A stretch of DNA of 64,000 bases from Porifericola rhodea (lineage in GTDB: Bacteria > Bacteroidota > Bacteroidia > Cytophagales > Cyclobacteriaceae), in contig NZ_CP119421.1 of assembly GCF_030506305.1 (NCBI RefSeq), positions 1,170,354-1,234,353 on the forward strand, given 5' to 3'. The notes under the pieces are model-generated. The model was not told the DNA's origin. It ran no database searches and saw only the letters and a program-made list of their open reading frames with translations. Positions 1-9,254 of the stretch are shown here, piece by piece. The stretch's first letter is position 1. Each line of letters starts with the position of its first letter. The position numbers were made by a program, and so were the translations under genes.

Positions 1-83
1 CTGAGCAGGGCTCCTCTACCCCCTTGTTTCAGGCACCTTTCTGTCAAACTCTACTTATGTAACACTTATTAATTCCTAATCTT

Positions 84-1301
84 ATGTTAGATCGCAGACA
101 ACTCCTCAAGCGTTTGTCCGCCCTACCCTTTGTGGGTGGACTGCTAGGCAGTAGTACTATGGCGCAGGCTGCCACAAACTCTCTTCCTTATCGTGACTAC
201 TTTGCTGAACTAGGCGTACGTACGTTTATTAATGCTGCCGGTACCTACACCTCTATGACCGGCTCACTGCTCAGAGAAGAAGTAAAAGACGCTTACCAAT
301 ACGCATCGCAAAACTACGTGATGTTAGACGAACTCCAGGACAAAGTGGGCGAAAGAATTGCTGAACTGATAGGCTGTGAGGCAGCTACGGTCACTTCTGG
401 TGCCTTTTCTGCCATGACTTTGGGCACTGCCGGCATACTTAGTGGTATGGATGCCGAAAAAGCTGCGATGATTCCTCAACTGGAAGGCAGCGGTATGAAA
501 AGTGAAGTCATCATACAAAAGTCGCACAACATCGGCTATGCTCATGCCTTACGTAACTGTGGGGTAAAAATGGTGGAGATAGAAACGGAAGAAGAACTCA
601 AAAATGCGATTAGCGATAAAACTGCGCTCATGATTTTTATCAACGCCTTTGAGCCCAACGGTCAGATAAATGCCCAGGAGTGGCTTAAAATAGCGAAAAA
701 GAACAATCTACCCGCCATGAATGACTGTGCGGCAGATGTACCTCCGGTAGAAAATCTCTGGAAGTTTACCGAGATGGGCTACGACCTGGTTTGCTTTTCA
801 GGAGGCAAAGGCATCAGAGGACCTCAAAGCGCAGGACTTTTACTAGGCAAAAAAGAGTTGATAGATGCTGCTCGTTTAAGTGCGCCTCCTCGTGGCGACA
901 CCGTGGGCAGAGGCATGAAAGTAAATAAAGAAGAAGTGCTGGGAATGCTGGCAGCCCTGGAAGCTTACCTTAATGGAGACCGTGAAGGTGACTGGAAGCT
1001 CTGGGAGCAGCAGGTGGGTCTCATCGCCGACGCTGCCAATACAATAAAGGGAGTAAGCACTAATATTCATGTTCCTCCTATCGCTAATCATGTACCTACT
1101 CTGGGGGTCTCTTGGGATACAAAAAAGGTACGAACTACTGGCGATGAGTTAAAAGAGGTACTTCGCAAAGGGCATCCCTCTATAGAAGTAGCAGGAGGAG
1201 GTAAAGACTCTATCAGCATTACTACCTGGATGCTAAAGCCAGGGCAAGAAAGGATAGTTGCCCGCAGACTGCAGGAAGTGCTCTCTGAGGCCAGTGCCTG
1301 A
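84..1301 (+). CDS. Tat-exported SelA-like PLP-dependent enzyme
   Basis: A 405-residue protein of the SelA-related fold-type I PLP family, which includes D-glucosaminate-6-phosphate ammonia-lyase-like enzymes. The N-terminus carries RR (residues 4-5), a hydrophobic stretch and an AQA-type cleavage site near residue 30, which fits a Tat signal. The motif FSGGKGIRGPQSAG contains Lys242, the likely Schiff-base lysine, matching the FSGxKxxxGPQ pattern of SelA. A following cog3964-type amidohydrolase is a known partner of this family. Cytoplasmic selenocysteine synthase is unlikely because the protein appears exported. Export is logical because PLP enzymes are often folded and loaded before Tat transport. 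The substrate is unknown. The ATG at 84 gives a complete signal peptide. Confidence 0.75.
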   Translation: MLDRRQLLKRLSALPFVGGLLGSSTMAQAATNSLPYRDYFAELGVRTFINAAGTYTSMTGSLLREEVKDAYQYASQNYVMLDELQDKVGERIAELIGCEAATVTSGAFSAMTLGTAGILSGMDAEKAAMIPQLEGSGMKSEVIIQKSHNIGYAHALRNCGVKMVEIETEEELKNAISDKTALMIFINAFEPNGQINAQEWLKIAKKNNLPAMNDCAADVPPVENLWKFTEMGYDLVCFSGGKGIRGPQSAGLLLGKKELIDAARLSAPPRGDTVGRGMKVNKEEVLGMLAALEAYLNGDREGDWKLWEQQVGLIADAANTIKGVSTNIHVPPIANHVPTLGVSWDTKKVRTTGDELKEVLRKGHPSIEVAGGGKDSISITTWMLKPGQERIVARRLQEVLSEASA

Positions 1302-1304
1302 TAA

Positions 1305-1330
1305 GACAGTTTTTTTGGCTGTCATTTTTA
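1305..1330 (+). terminator. weak hairpin after the SelA-like gene
   Basis: GACAG (1305-1309) pairs with CTGTC (1319-1323) and is followed by ATTTTTAT. The stem is only 5 bp and the next gene starts 28 bases downstream, so this is at most an attenuator or partial terminator inside an operon. Confidence 0.25.
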
Positions 1331-1350
1331 TACACTAACATAACCTAAAC

Positions 1351-2595
1351 ATGCGATTCAAATCTACAATTATAGGGCTTTTGCTAGGCTTTATAGCTTT
1401 ACATAGCTATGCTCAAAATTACTCTTTACTTCTTAAAGGAGGCCATGTCATTGATCCTAAAAATAACATTGATGGCATTATGGACATTGCTATTAATGCG
1501 GATACTATAGCCCTGGTTGCCAATAATATTGATGAAAGCGAAGCCGAACTGGTGGTAAATGCCAGCGGCCTCTATGTAGTTCCAGGCCTAATAGATCTCC
1601 ACTCGCACAACTTCCACGGCACCGAGCCCGATGCATATCTGAGTAACAGCTTTACCGCGCTACCACCGGATGGCTTCAGCTTTCGTACGGGTGTCACTAC
1701 AGTTGTAGACGTAGGAGGCGCTGGATGGAAGAATTTCTCCACTTTTAAAGAGCAGACTATTGATCGCTCCAAAACCAGAGTGCTTTCATTTCTGAATATT
1801 GTGGGGTCAGGTATGCGTGGAGGACTGTACGAGCAAAACCTGGATGATATGGATGGTAAATTAACCGGGCAAATGGCACAGCAGCACCCTGAAATTGTAG
1901 GAGTTAAGGTAGCCCACTATTCAGGACCAGAGTGGAAGCCGGTAGAGCAGGCAGTTATTGCCGGAGAGATTGCCAACGTACCTGTTATGATAGACTTCGG
2001 CGGCCATATTCCCCCGCTTTCTCTTGAAGACTTACTGATGGAAAAGCTACGCCCCGGAGATATATTTACCCACACTTTTGCTCACGTTACTGGCCGAATA
2101 CCCGTAGTAGATGAAAGGGGAAATGTTCGCCCTTATGTTTATGAAGCCCAAAAAAGAGGGGTCATCTTTGACGTAGGGCACGGTGGCGGAAGCTTTTTGT
2201 TTCGGCAGGCCGTACCTGCCTTGGAAGAAGGCTTTAGACCAAATACCATTAGTACAGACCTACACACCGGCAGTATGAACGCAGGTATGAAAGATCAGCT
2301 CAATGTTATGTCTAAGTTTTTAAACATGAAAATGCCATTGGCTGAAGTAATTGCGGCATCTAGCTGGAATTCTGCACAGGTGATTAAAAGAGAAGATTTG
2401 GGACACCTTTCGGTAGGTACTGAAGCTGACATTGCCATACTAAGTCTGCAAGAAGGAGCCTTTGGCTTTATAGATGCTGGCGGTTATAAGATGGATGGCA
2501 GCCAGAAACTCGTTTGTGAGCTTACCATTAGAGCAGGTGAAGTGGTCTACGACCTTAACGGCATATCGCGTCCGTACTGGCTCGTGAAGCAGTAG
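1351..2595 (+). CDS. Secreted amidohydrolase (cog3964 / EF_0837-like)
   Basis: A 414-residue amidohydrolase-superfamily enzyme. A Sec signal peptide spans about residues 1-22. The metal-binding HxH is His84/His86 (LHSHNFHG), Lys186 in VKVAHYSG is a candidate carbamylated bridging lysine, and Asp303 (STDLH) fits the barrel-end catalytic Asp. Members of this subfamily were often misnamed dihydroorotase; some remove acyl groups from N-acyl-D-amino acids or acetyl esters. It lies 49 bases after the SelA-like gene, and this pairing recurs in bacteria, which suggests consecutive steps on one substrate. Here both proteins look periplasmic. The exact substrate cannot be read from the sequence. Confidence 0.8.
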   Translation: MRFKSTIIGLLLGFIALHSYAQNYSLLLKGGHVIDPKNNIDGIMDIAINADTIALVANNIDESEAELVVNASGLYVVPGLIDLHSHNFHGTEPDAYLSNSFTALPPDGFSFRTGVTTVVDVGGAGWKNFSTFKEQTIDRSKTRVLSFLNIVGSGMRGGLYEQNLDDMDGKLTGQMAQQHPEIVGVKVAHYSGPEWKPVEQAVIAGEIANVPVMIDFGGHIPPLSLEDLLMEKLRPGDIFTHTFAHVTGRIPVVDERGNVRPYVYEAQKRGVIFDVGHGGGSFLFRQAVPALEEGFRPNTISTDLHTGSMNAGMKDQLNVMSKFLNMKMPLAEVIAASSWNSAQVIKREDLGHLSVGTEADIAILSLQEGAFGFIDAGGYKMDGSQKLVCELTIRAGEVVYDLNGISRPYWLVKQ

Positions 2596-2627
2596 GAGCT
2601 TGTTTACCAACCAAAACATACAGCTCT

Positions 2628-4046
2628 ATGAATAAGCACCTTACTATACTCATGAGCCTACTCCTGCTTGGCACTCTGGGTTGCCGGCAGGCTACTATAG
2701 AAGCAGGGGAGCCGGAAACTCCCGAAAGGCTGCCCACTGCATTGGCAGAAGGGATTACTGTAGAACCCTTTATGCAAATTGGTCGCGGAGGCATACGCCT
2801 CTGCCTTGACCCTATTAGTGGCGACTTCTTTTACAATAATATGAGAGGCGATATTTACCGTATCTACCGGCAGGCTGACTCTCTCTATGACGAAAAGCTG
2901 TACGATGTAAAAGATCACGGTATAGAGTCTCTTCAGGGTATGTACTTTTTAGATAGCAGCCTTTATCTGGTAGGCAATAAATTCTATCAGGACAACAAAG
3001 CTACCAAAGGAATAGTGATGAGAGGCCAGCTAGCGCAGGAGGGGAAGTATAAGTGGGATACACTGGCGATAACTGAAGCTTACGGCAAACCCAAAACGCT
3101 TTACAGCCATGAGTTTAATGGCATAGCCCTAAGCCCTGATCAGCAGTTCATATACATTAACAGTGGTGCCCGTACCGACCATGGAGAGGTACAGGACAAT
3201 GATGGGCTGTTTCCTGGTTTAAGAGAGTCTAACCTGACGGCCTGTATTCTCAGGCTTCCGGTAAACGGCAAAAATGTTTTACTAAGAGATGACTCTACCT
3301 TTCTGGCTGAAGAAGGCTACCTTTTTGCGGCAGGCATACGAAACGCTTACGATCTGGACTTTTCACCTAAAGGCCACTTATTTGCGGTATCTAATTCGTC
3401 TGACTATGACCACCCAGAAGATATGTTCTGGGTTAGAGAGGGGCACCATTATGGCTTTCCATGGCGCATGGGCAATATGGACAACCCCCAGCAATATGCT
3501 GACTGGGAGGCTGATCCTGAAAAAGATCCTTTTATCAACACCCGCACCCATGCCTATACGCATCGTTACTTCAGAAATGACCCTGACTTTCCTAAAAAGC
3601 CAGCTACATTAAATATTACCCCCCCGGTGCTAAACTACGGTCCAGATGCCAATTTCTATAGAGAACGCGAAACAGGAGAAGTAAAAGACGGAGATGATAC
3701 TGGTGAAGCAGTAGGCACATTTACCGCGCACCGTTCGCCACTGGGGCTTTTTTTTGATCAGGATAGCCTTCTGGCTCCCCCTTATACCGGAGAAGGTTTC
3801 GTTCTTAGCTACACCTTTGGAGAGTATTCTTCGCTAATGAGACCCATTTCTACCTTAGGAGGAGACCTTATGCACCTAAAGCTTCAATATGACCCGGAGA
3901 CTGATAACTATACTGTTAACTGCTACAGAATTGTAGAAGGTTTTAGAGGCCCTACGGACGCCCTTATGATTGAAAATGATGTCTATGTAATTGAGACTAG
4001 CGGTATGATTTGGAAAATACGCTTACCTGTTCATCTACAAACATGA
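2628..4046 (+). CDS. Sorbosone/PQQ-glucose dehydrogenase-like lipoprotein
   Basis: A 472-residue protein with a lipoprotein signal (lipobox LGTLGC, Cys19), predicted to be anchored in the envelope. The region from about 50 to 465 resembles the six-bladed propeller of soluble glucose/sorbosone dehydrogenases (GSDH family), with SHEFNGIALSPD, YINSGARTDHGE, AGIRNAYDLDFSPKG and HHYGFPWRMG segments. The family uses PQQ to oxidise sugars, but many Bacteroidota members are uncharacterised, so a dehydrogenase activity is inferred from fold only. It starts 32 bases after the amidohydrolase and probably shares its transcript. A hairpin follows the stop codon. Confidence 0.7.
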   Translation: MNKHLTILMSLLLLGTLGCRQATIEAGEPETPERLPTALAEGITVEPFMQIGRGGIRLCLDPISGDFFYNNMRGDIYRIYRQADSLYDEKLYDVKDHGIESLQGMYFLDSSLYLVGNKFYQDNKATKGIVMRGQLAQEGKYKWDTLAITEAYGKPKTLYSHEFNGIALSPDQQFIYINSGARTDHGEVQDNDGLFPGLRESNLTACILRLPVNGKNVLLRDDSTFLAEEGYLFAAGIRNAYDLDFSPKGHLFAVSNSSDYDHPEDMFWVREGHHYGFPWRMGNMDNPQQYADWEADPEKDPFINTRTHAYTHRYFRNDPDFPKKPATLNITPPVLNYGPDANFYRERETGEVKDGDDTGEAVGTFTAHRSPLGLFFDQDSLLAPPYTGEGFVLSYTFGEYSSLMRPISTLGGDLMHLKLQYDPETDNYTVNCYRIVEGFRGPTDALMIENDVYVIETSGMIWKIRLPVHLQT

Positions 4047-4056
4047 AACTAGTAAG

Positions 4057-4079
4057 ACTAGTAATTTCCCCCTACTAGT
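4057..4079 (+). terminator. possible hairpin terminator after the GSDH-like gene
   Basis: ACTAGTA (4057-4063) and TACTAGT (4073-4079) form a perfect 7-bp stem with a 9-base loop, 10 bases after the stop codon. A run of eight T begins about 16 bases further on, farther than in a classical intrinsic terminator. Confidence 0.35.
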
Positions 4080-4124
4080 GTTAGTAGCATACCCTTTTTT
4101 TTCATACATTTAATTACTACGGTT

Positions 4125-4223
4125 ATGTACAGAATCCATCAAGTAAAACGATTAAGTCGTTGGGCAAAGAAGCCACCAGACAAGTTTGCCGGCATAGCCA
4201 GGAATAGTAATTACAGAAACTGA
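4125..4223 (+). CDS. putative 32-aa basic small protein
   Basis: A short ATG-to-TGA ORF of 32 residues in the susC leader. It begins MYRIHQVKRL and is rich in Lys and Arg, with KKPPDKF in the middle. Nine T residues follow closely after the stop (TGATTTTTTT). I recognise no family. It could be a leader peptide, a real small protein or chance; conservation is unknown. Confidence 0.25.
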   Translation: MYRIHQVKRLSRWAKKPPDKFAGIARNSNYRN

Positions 4224-4324
4224 TTTTTTTACAGTTAGGCTCACAAACTGAATGAATGTCTTAAGGACAGCAACTCTTTTATACATGGTAGCGCAAAAAG
4301 GCAACAAAAATTAATTTTAATTAA

Positions 4325-4336
4325 TACGTTAACGTA
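4325..4336. promoter_or_regulatory. 12-bp palindrome, candidate operator for susC
   Basis: TACGTTAACGTA is a perfect inverted repeat with a central AACG/CGTT symmetry reminiscent of LacI-family operators. It is followed at once by AACGTG. It lies 157 bases upstream of the susC ATG. No LacI-type regulator is encoded in the window. Confidence 0.35.
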
Positions 4337-4364
4337 AACGTGTAAAATATTTAATATATTATTC

Positions 4365-4377
4365 CGCATTTAATGCG
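4365..4377. promoter_or_regulatory. 13-bp inverted repeat upstream of susC
   Basis: CGCATT-T-AATGCG is a perfect inverted repeat around a single central base, 29 bases after the TACGTTAACGTA palindrome. It could be a second operator half of the susC control region. Confidence 0.3.
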
Positions 4378-4444
4378 CTACACATAATTATAACCAAATA
4401 CACACATGTTTCACCAAACATAATAATATGAAAACAGCCCTTAT

Positions 4445-4452
4445 TACCTTTT
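4445..4452 (+). promoter_or_regulatory. near-consensus -7 box for susC
   Basis: TACCTTTT matches the Bacteroidota -7 element TAnnTTTG at seven of eight positions and lies 40 bases before the ATG. No clear -33 TTG is seen at the usual spacing. Confidence 0.3.
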
Positions 4453-4492
4453 AATGACAATTACTCTTTTATATGATTAACTAAATTTTACT

Positions 4493-7400
4493 ATGAGAAA
4501 CCGCTTACTAATTTTTATTTGTTTTTTACTCTTACTGTCCGCTTACGATATTAAGGCACAATCGCGCACAGTAAGTGGTAAAGTAACTTCGGAGGATGAT
4601 AATACCGACCTCCCCGGAGTAAACGTACTGGTGCAGGGTACTACCGTAGGTACCGTAACTGATGTAGAAGGAAACTATAGCATCTCCGTTACTGGTGACA
4701 ACCCTGTCCTTGTCTTTTCATCAGTAGGTTTTGAGTCTACAAGCGTGGCAGTTGATGGACGCTCTACGGTTAACGTAAGTCTTAGCTCGGACCTTCAGCA
4801 GTTGGGTGAAGTAGTAGTAACAGCTCTGGGTATAACTAAAGAAAAACGTACCCTTACCTATAGTACACAGGAGGTGGCCAGCCAGGGCATAGAAGAGGCT
4901 CGCCCACTAAACGTAGCCGAAGCCCTGAGTGGTAAAGTGGCGGGTATTGCCATTACTACCACCGGTGCGGGGGTGGGTGCTCCTGCTAAAGTAGTGCTTA
5001 GAGGTAACCGCTCTCTGCAAAGCAATGGTAGCCAGCCTCTGTATGTAATTGATGGTATACCAGTAGGTGGGGATATTTCTAATATTTCACCTAACGATAT
5101 AGCCAGTATCTCAGTACTAAAAGGAGGAAACGCCGCGGCCCTTTATGGTAGCCGCGCCAACAATGGGGCGATCATTGTTACGACAAAGTCTGGTGAAAAT
5201 GCCCCTATGGGTGTTTCTGCTGATCTTGGCTTCAACTACCAGATAAACTCCCCTATTCTACTTACTAAGTACCAGAACCGCTACGCACAAGGGTCTGCCG
5301 GAGTTTACTCTCCAACAGCATTTACCTCATGGGGACCCCAAATGAGCGGTCAGATTGTAGACCACTGGTCTAATGACCCTGACTACCTGAGTGCATTAGG
5401 AGGCACCTATGCACTGGTACCGCAGCAGGATAACGTCAAAGACTTTTTCCAGAATGGACACACTATGGCTGTAAGTGTAGGGGTAAACATTAAAAACGAA
5501 AACTCCAATACGCGCTTCAACTATACCAATACAGACGGTAAGGGTATTATACCACAGAACAATCTGAACAGCCATTATATCAACATAAGAAATACCACTA
5601 CCCTTTTTGACAAGCTAACGGTAGATGCTAAGGTCAATTACATCCGTAGTGATTTCTCTGATGTTCTTTTTAGTGGTGAAAACTTTGATAACCCCCTCAG
5701 ATACGCTTATATCTTACCCAGAAATATTCGTACTGAAGATCTGGAGCACTATCAGTTTGTAAATGAAGGCGGGCAGTTAAAGCAGCACTTTTTTGTACCT
5801 CGCTCCAACGAAGCAGGCAACCCTTACTGGACCGTCAACAATGTAAAGCGTCCTCGTATTACCGAAAGAGTGTTAGGCCTGGTATCCCTTAAATACCAGA
5901 TTACCGATGATCTATCTATACTCGCAAGATCGGGTATAGACCGCGATAATACTTTTGAGGAGTTTCTAAGATATGCAGACACTTACATTACGGCTGACTT
6001 TGGCTCTTATTCCAAAACTTTTAGCTACGGACTGGAGTGGAACTCTGATATCCTGGCGAGCTTCCAGAAAGACCTGACTGAAAATATTTCTTTAGGACTG
6101 AATGCCGGTGCCAACCTCAGACAGTCAAAAATTGAAAGTGTAGGAGGATCAGGCTCTAACTTTAATGTGGAAAACCTCTTTGCTCTGGGCAACACTTTAC
6201 AGCCAAGACCTAACGAAACCTTTGCTGAAAAAGAGCAACAGTCTGTGTATGTCTTCGGTGAAATTGGGTTCTTAAATGCTGTCTTCTTAAGCGGATCATT
6301 CAGAAACGACTGGAGTTCAACACTGCCCGAAGAGAATCGCTCTTACAGCTATCCTTCTGCCGGGCTAACGGCCGTTGTCAGCGACTTGCTAAGCTTGCCT
6401 TCGGCTATCAGCTTTTTAAAGCTTAGAGGGTCTTGGGCAGAGGTAGGTAACGACACCGCTCCTTATCGCTTATCTAGACAGGCCATCGTAAATGCAGGTA
6501 CCATTTCACTTAGCCCTACTCTGCCTCTTGCAGATTTGAAGCCTGAAAGAACCAGAACCTGGGAAGCTGGATTTGATGCCCGATTCCTGGATGACAACCT
6601 TCGTCTGGACTTCACCTATTACAAGTCCAATACATTTGACCAGCTGTTTGCGACCAATGTGCCGGTAGCATCCGGGGTTACGAGTGTCTTCCTTAACGGA
6701 GCCGATATTCAAAATCAGGGTGTAGAGGTTGTATTAGGTATTACGCCAGTTAGTAGTCCAAACTTCTCCTGGGACTTAAATGCTAACTTTGCTAAGAACG
6801 TTAGTGAGGTAGTAGAAATCTCTGATGATATAGATGTACTTATTCAGGGCAGTGGCTTTTTGAATGAGTATCGCATACAGGAAGGAGAACCTTTTGGAAA
6901 CCAGTATTCTCGCGGCTTTGCCAGAGATGATCAGGGGCGTGTACTAATAGACTCACAGGGCCTACCCGTAATTACTTCAGGTAAAACTGTGCCGGTAGCC
7001 AACTTTAACCCTGACTGGTTAATGGGTCTTAGCAATACATTCAAATACAAAGATTTTTCTTTGAGAGCATTGGTAGACATACGTCAGGGTGGAGAAGTAA
7101 CCGTATTTACCGAAGCTATTATGGCAGGTAGCGGACTGTTAGACTATACCGAAGAAGGTAGAGATGGAACATTGGTCTTTGGCGAAAATGTATTTGGCGG
7201 AGAAAGTGCCGTGCTGGTAGATGAAACCGGCAGCCCTACAGAAACACCTAACAACATCCAGATCAGTTCAGAAGCCTTGTGGAATCGCCTGGGTGGTAGA
7301 AATACACCTGTAGGTGAAGCCTTTATCAGAGACGCTTCTAATATTCGTTTAAGAGAGCTTTCTTTCAGTTACAACTTGCCTACAAGTACACTAGAAAGAC

Positions 7401-7579
7401 TCCCTTTCAGAAAAGCCAGCCTCTCTCTTGTAGGAAGAAACCTTTTCTTCTTTAGCAACAAGACTGAATACTTTGATCCGGAAGCTGTACAGTCAGTGGA
7501 TAATAACGCAGAAGGTCTTAACTCTTTTGCTCCTCCTACTACCAGAAGCTTTGGTGTATCATTAAACCTTAGTTTTTAA
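4493..7579 (+). CDS. SusC/RagA-type TonB-linked outer-membrane protein
   Basis: A 1028-residue TonB-dependent transporter that would form the outer-membrane barrel of a nutrient importer. A signal peptide covers about residues 1-23. A carboxypeptidase-regulatory-like domain follows (SGKV through VEGNYSISV, about 25-100). The plug region contains VVVTALGITKEKRTLTYS and KGGNAAALYGSRANNGAIIVTTK, hallmark SusC/RagA signatures. The remaining part is barrel and ends in a terminal aromatic (NLSF). It is followed 11 bases later by a SusD homologue, the standard partner. No glycoside hydrolase is nearby, so the ligand need not be a glycan; products of the upstream amidohydrolase and PLP enzyme are an inferred alternative. 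Confidence 0.95.
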   Translation: MRNRLLIFICFLLLLSAYDIKAQSRTVSGKVTSEDDNTDLPGVNVLVQGTTVGTVTDVEGNYSISVTGDNPVLVFSSVGFESTSVAVDGRSTVNVSLSSDLQQLGEVVVTALGITKEKRTLTYSTQEVASQGIEEARPLNVAEALSGKVAGIAITTTGAGVGAPAKVVLRGNRSLQSNGSQPLYVIDGIPVGGDISNISPNDIASISVLKGGNAAALYGSRANNGAIIVTTKSGENAPMGVSADLGFNYQINSPILLTKYQNRYAQGSAGVYSPTAFTSWGPQMSGQIVDHWSNDPDYLSALGGTYALVPQQDNVKDFFQNGHTMAVSVGVNIKNENSNTRFNYTNTDGKGIIPQNNLNSHYINIRNTTTLFDKLTVDAKVNYIRSDFSDVLFSGENFDNPLRYAYILPRNIRTEDLEHYQFVNEGGQLKQHFFVPRSNEAGNPYWTVNNVKRPRITERVLGLVSLKYQITDDLSILARSGIDRDNTFEEFLRYADTYITADFGSYSKTFSYGLEWNSDILASFQKDLTENISLGLNAGANLRQSKIESVGGSGSNFNVENLFALGNTLQPRPNETFAEKEQQSVYVFGEIGFLNAVFLSGSFRNDWSSTLPEENRSYSYPSAGLTAVVSDLLSLPSAISFLKLRGSWAEVGNDTAPYRLSRQAIVNAGTISLSPTLPLADLKPERTRTWEAGFDARFLDDNLRLDFTYYKSNTFDQLFATNVPVASGVTSVFLNGADIQNQGVEVVLGITPVSSPNFSWDLNANFAKNVSEVVEISDDIDVLIQGSGFLNEYRIQEGEPFGNQYSRGFARDDQGRVLIDSQGLPVITSGKTVPVANFNPDWLMGLSNTFKYKDFSLRALVDIRQGGEVTVFTEAIMAGSGLLDYTEEGRDGTLVFGENVFGGESAVLVDETGSPTETPNNIQISSEALWNRLGGRNTPVGEAFIRDASNIRLRELSFSYNLPTSTLERLPFRKASLSLVGRNLFFFSNKTEYFDPEAVQSVDNNAEGLNSFAPPTTRSFGVSLNLSF

Positions 7580-7590
7580 TTGCGAAAAAT

Positions 7591-9192
7591 ATGATAAAAA
7601 TGAATCGTAATATATTATCTATGGCAGCTCTGGCCCTTACCTTATTGGTCAGCAGTTGTACCGACGACTTTACTGATCTAAATACAGATCCTAAAAACCT
7701 GACCGTAGACAACCTCTCTCAGAGTGAGTATGGCGCGGTAGTAAAAGCAGCTATGTACGCTCCGGCTTTTTTACCAAACTCTGCCCGGGGACCTTTTCAG
7801 CTGACGCAATCTTTGTTTTCAGATATTTATGGAGGCTACTTTGCCACTACTGCACCTAATTTTGACTCTGATAAATTCATACTGGTAGGTGGCTGGCTAA
7901 ATGGCGCGTTCAATTATTTCTACGGAAGTGCCGCTCCACAAATAAAGTATGCAGAAGATTTTGCAGCAGAGAATGGCTATGAGCTGGAAAATGCCATGAT
8001 GAAAGTCTGGAGAGTATGGTCGTATCACCGTATCACAGACTTCTGGGGACCTATCCCTTACTCGCAATTTGGTAATGGCGAGCGCTCCGTACCTTACGAC
8101 TCTCAGCAGGAAATTTACCAGGACTTTTTTACCACACTTAACGAAGCCATACCAGTATTGCAAAGCAATGCAGGTACTACTTCTTTCTTGGGCTCTAATG
8201 ACCTACTCTATGGAGGTAATGTAGACCAGTGGATAAGATTCGCCAACACCTTGCGCCTTCGCCTGGCAATGCGCGTTAAGTATGTAGATCCGGCACTTAG
8301 TAAAACTGAAGCTGAAAAGTCTGCTGCCGCACCTCTGTTAGAAGCTAACGAAGATATCGCGAGCATTGCTACCAGCGCCCCCGACTTTACCAATCCTTAC
8401 AATACTATTACACAATGGGGGGAGTTTCGTATGAGCGCCGATATGGAAAGTATTCTTAAAGGATACGAAGACCCTAGAGTGGCATTTTACGCAGCTCCTG
8501 CTGCTGACCCTGACCCTAGTGATGACCCATCAGGTGTAGAATTCCCTTATGAGGGTATGCGCAATGGTCAGTCTAAAGTTGACAAACAGGGCATAAACTT
8601 TAACGCTCTGGCCTCGGATATGGCAGAAGCTTATACCGAAGCTGGTGCTGCCGGACCTGCATTTGTTGTTATGAATGCTGCGGAGTCTTACTTCCTGAGA
8701 GCAGAAGGGGCCCTGGAAGGCTGGAACATGGGAGGTACTGCCCAAAGTTTGTACGAGCAAGGTATTGTAGTCTCTCATGAGCAATATGGTCTAGATGGTA
8801 GCAATCTGTCTGGCGATGCTTATGTAGCGAGTGCGAACACGCCTGCGTCTTTTGATGGTACTGTGCCAGCGGCCTCCGAGGTGCCGGTTGCTTTTAATGC
8901 TGCTGGTAGTAAGGAGCAACAGCTTGAACAAATTATCACTCAAAAGTGGATTTCTATCTACCCTAATTCTCAAGAGGCCTGGGCAGAAAAAAGAAGAACC
9001 GGATACCCTACATTCTACGATCGCCTGAATACTGACAATCCGGCTATTCCAGTAAACACTGTGCCGAGAAGAGTACCTTTTGTAGACGGTGAGTTTACCA
9101 CTAATGCCAACGCTGTTAATGAAGCAATTTCCAGCAAGCTGGGTGGTCCTGATAACGGAGCTACTAAACTGTGGTGGGATGCTAAGCCCTAA
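7591..9192 (+). CDS. SusD/RagB-family substrate-binding lipoprotein
   Basis: A 533-residue SusD-like surface lipoprotein, the lid and ligand-binding partner of the SusC barrel. The lipobox VSSC gives lipid-modified Cys23, followed by TDDF, a typical acidic start. The body contains the SusD signatures YHRITDFWGPIPYSQFG and LRAEGALEGW, and ends near LWWDAKP. It belongs to the SusD-like_2 branch judged by these motifs. It starts 11 bases after susC; ATG 7591 or 7600 are both possible starts. A strong terminator follows at 9214-9244, so susCD form one unit. Confidence 0.93.
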   Translation: MIKMNRNILSMAALALTLLVSSCTDDFTDLNTDPKNLTVDNLSQSEYGAVVKAAMYAPAFLPNSARGPFQLTQSLFSDIYGGYFATTAPNFDSDKFILVGGWLNGAFNYFYGSAAPQIKYAEDFAAENGYELENAMMKVWRVWSYHRITDFWGPIPYSQFGNGERSVPYDSQQEIYQDFFTTLNEAIPVLQSNAGTTSFLGSNDLLYGGNVDQWIRFANTLRLRLAMRVKYVDPALSKTEAEKSAAAPLLEANEDIASIATSAPDFTNPYNTITQWGEFRMSADMESILKGYEDPRVAFYAAPAADPDPSDDPSGVEFPYEGMRNGQSKVDKQGINFNALASDMAEAYTEAGAAGPAFVVMNAAESYFLRAEGALEGWNMGGTAQSLYEQGIVVSHEQYGLDGSNLSGDAYVASANTPASFDGTVPAASEVPVAFNAAGSKEQQLEQIITQKWISIYPNSQEAWAEKRRTGYPTFYDRLNTDNPAIPVNTVPRRVPFVDGEFTTNANAVNEAISSKLGGPDNGATKLWWDAKP

Positions 9193-9213
9193 TTAATACT
9201 ATACTTTCTTAAT

Positions 9214-9244
9214 AAAAGTGCCGGTCTACACTGGCACTTTTTTT
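9214..9244 (+). terminator. intrinsic terminator after susD
   Basis: AAAAGTGCC (9214-9222) pairs with GGCACTTTT (9233-9241) and runs into T residues. It closes the susCD transcript 22 bases after the stop. Confidence 0.8.
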
Positions 9245-9254
9245 ATATTGAGCT

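Larger units (their letters stand above)
4047..4492. other. 446-base leader region upstream of susC
   Basis: Long AT-rich gap before the SusC gene. It holds an ACTAGTA hairpin just after the preceding stop, a 32-codon ORF (4125-4223), two perfect inverted repeats (4325-4336 and 4365-4377) and a near-match to the Bacteroidota -7 box at 4445. These are listed separately. The layout suggests that susC has its own regulated promoter. Confidence 0.5.

Noticed and set aside
1-83. End of an upstream gene
   Set aside because: Two short open frames reach stops here, but neither is long enough to assign to a family.
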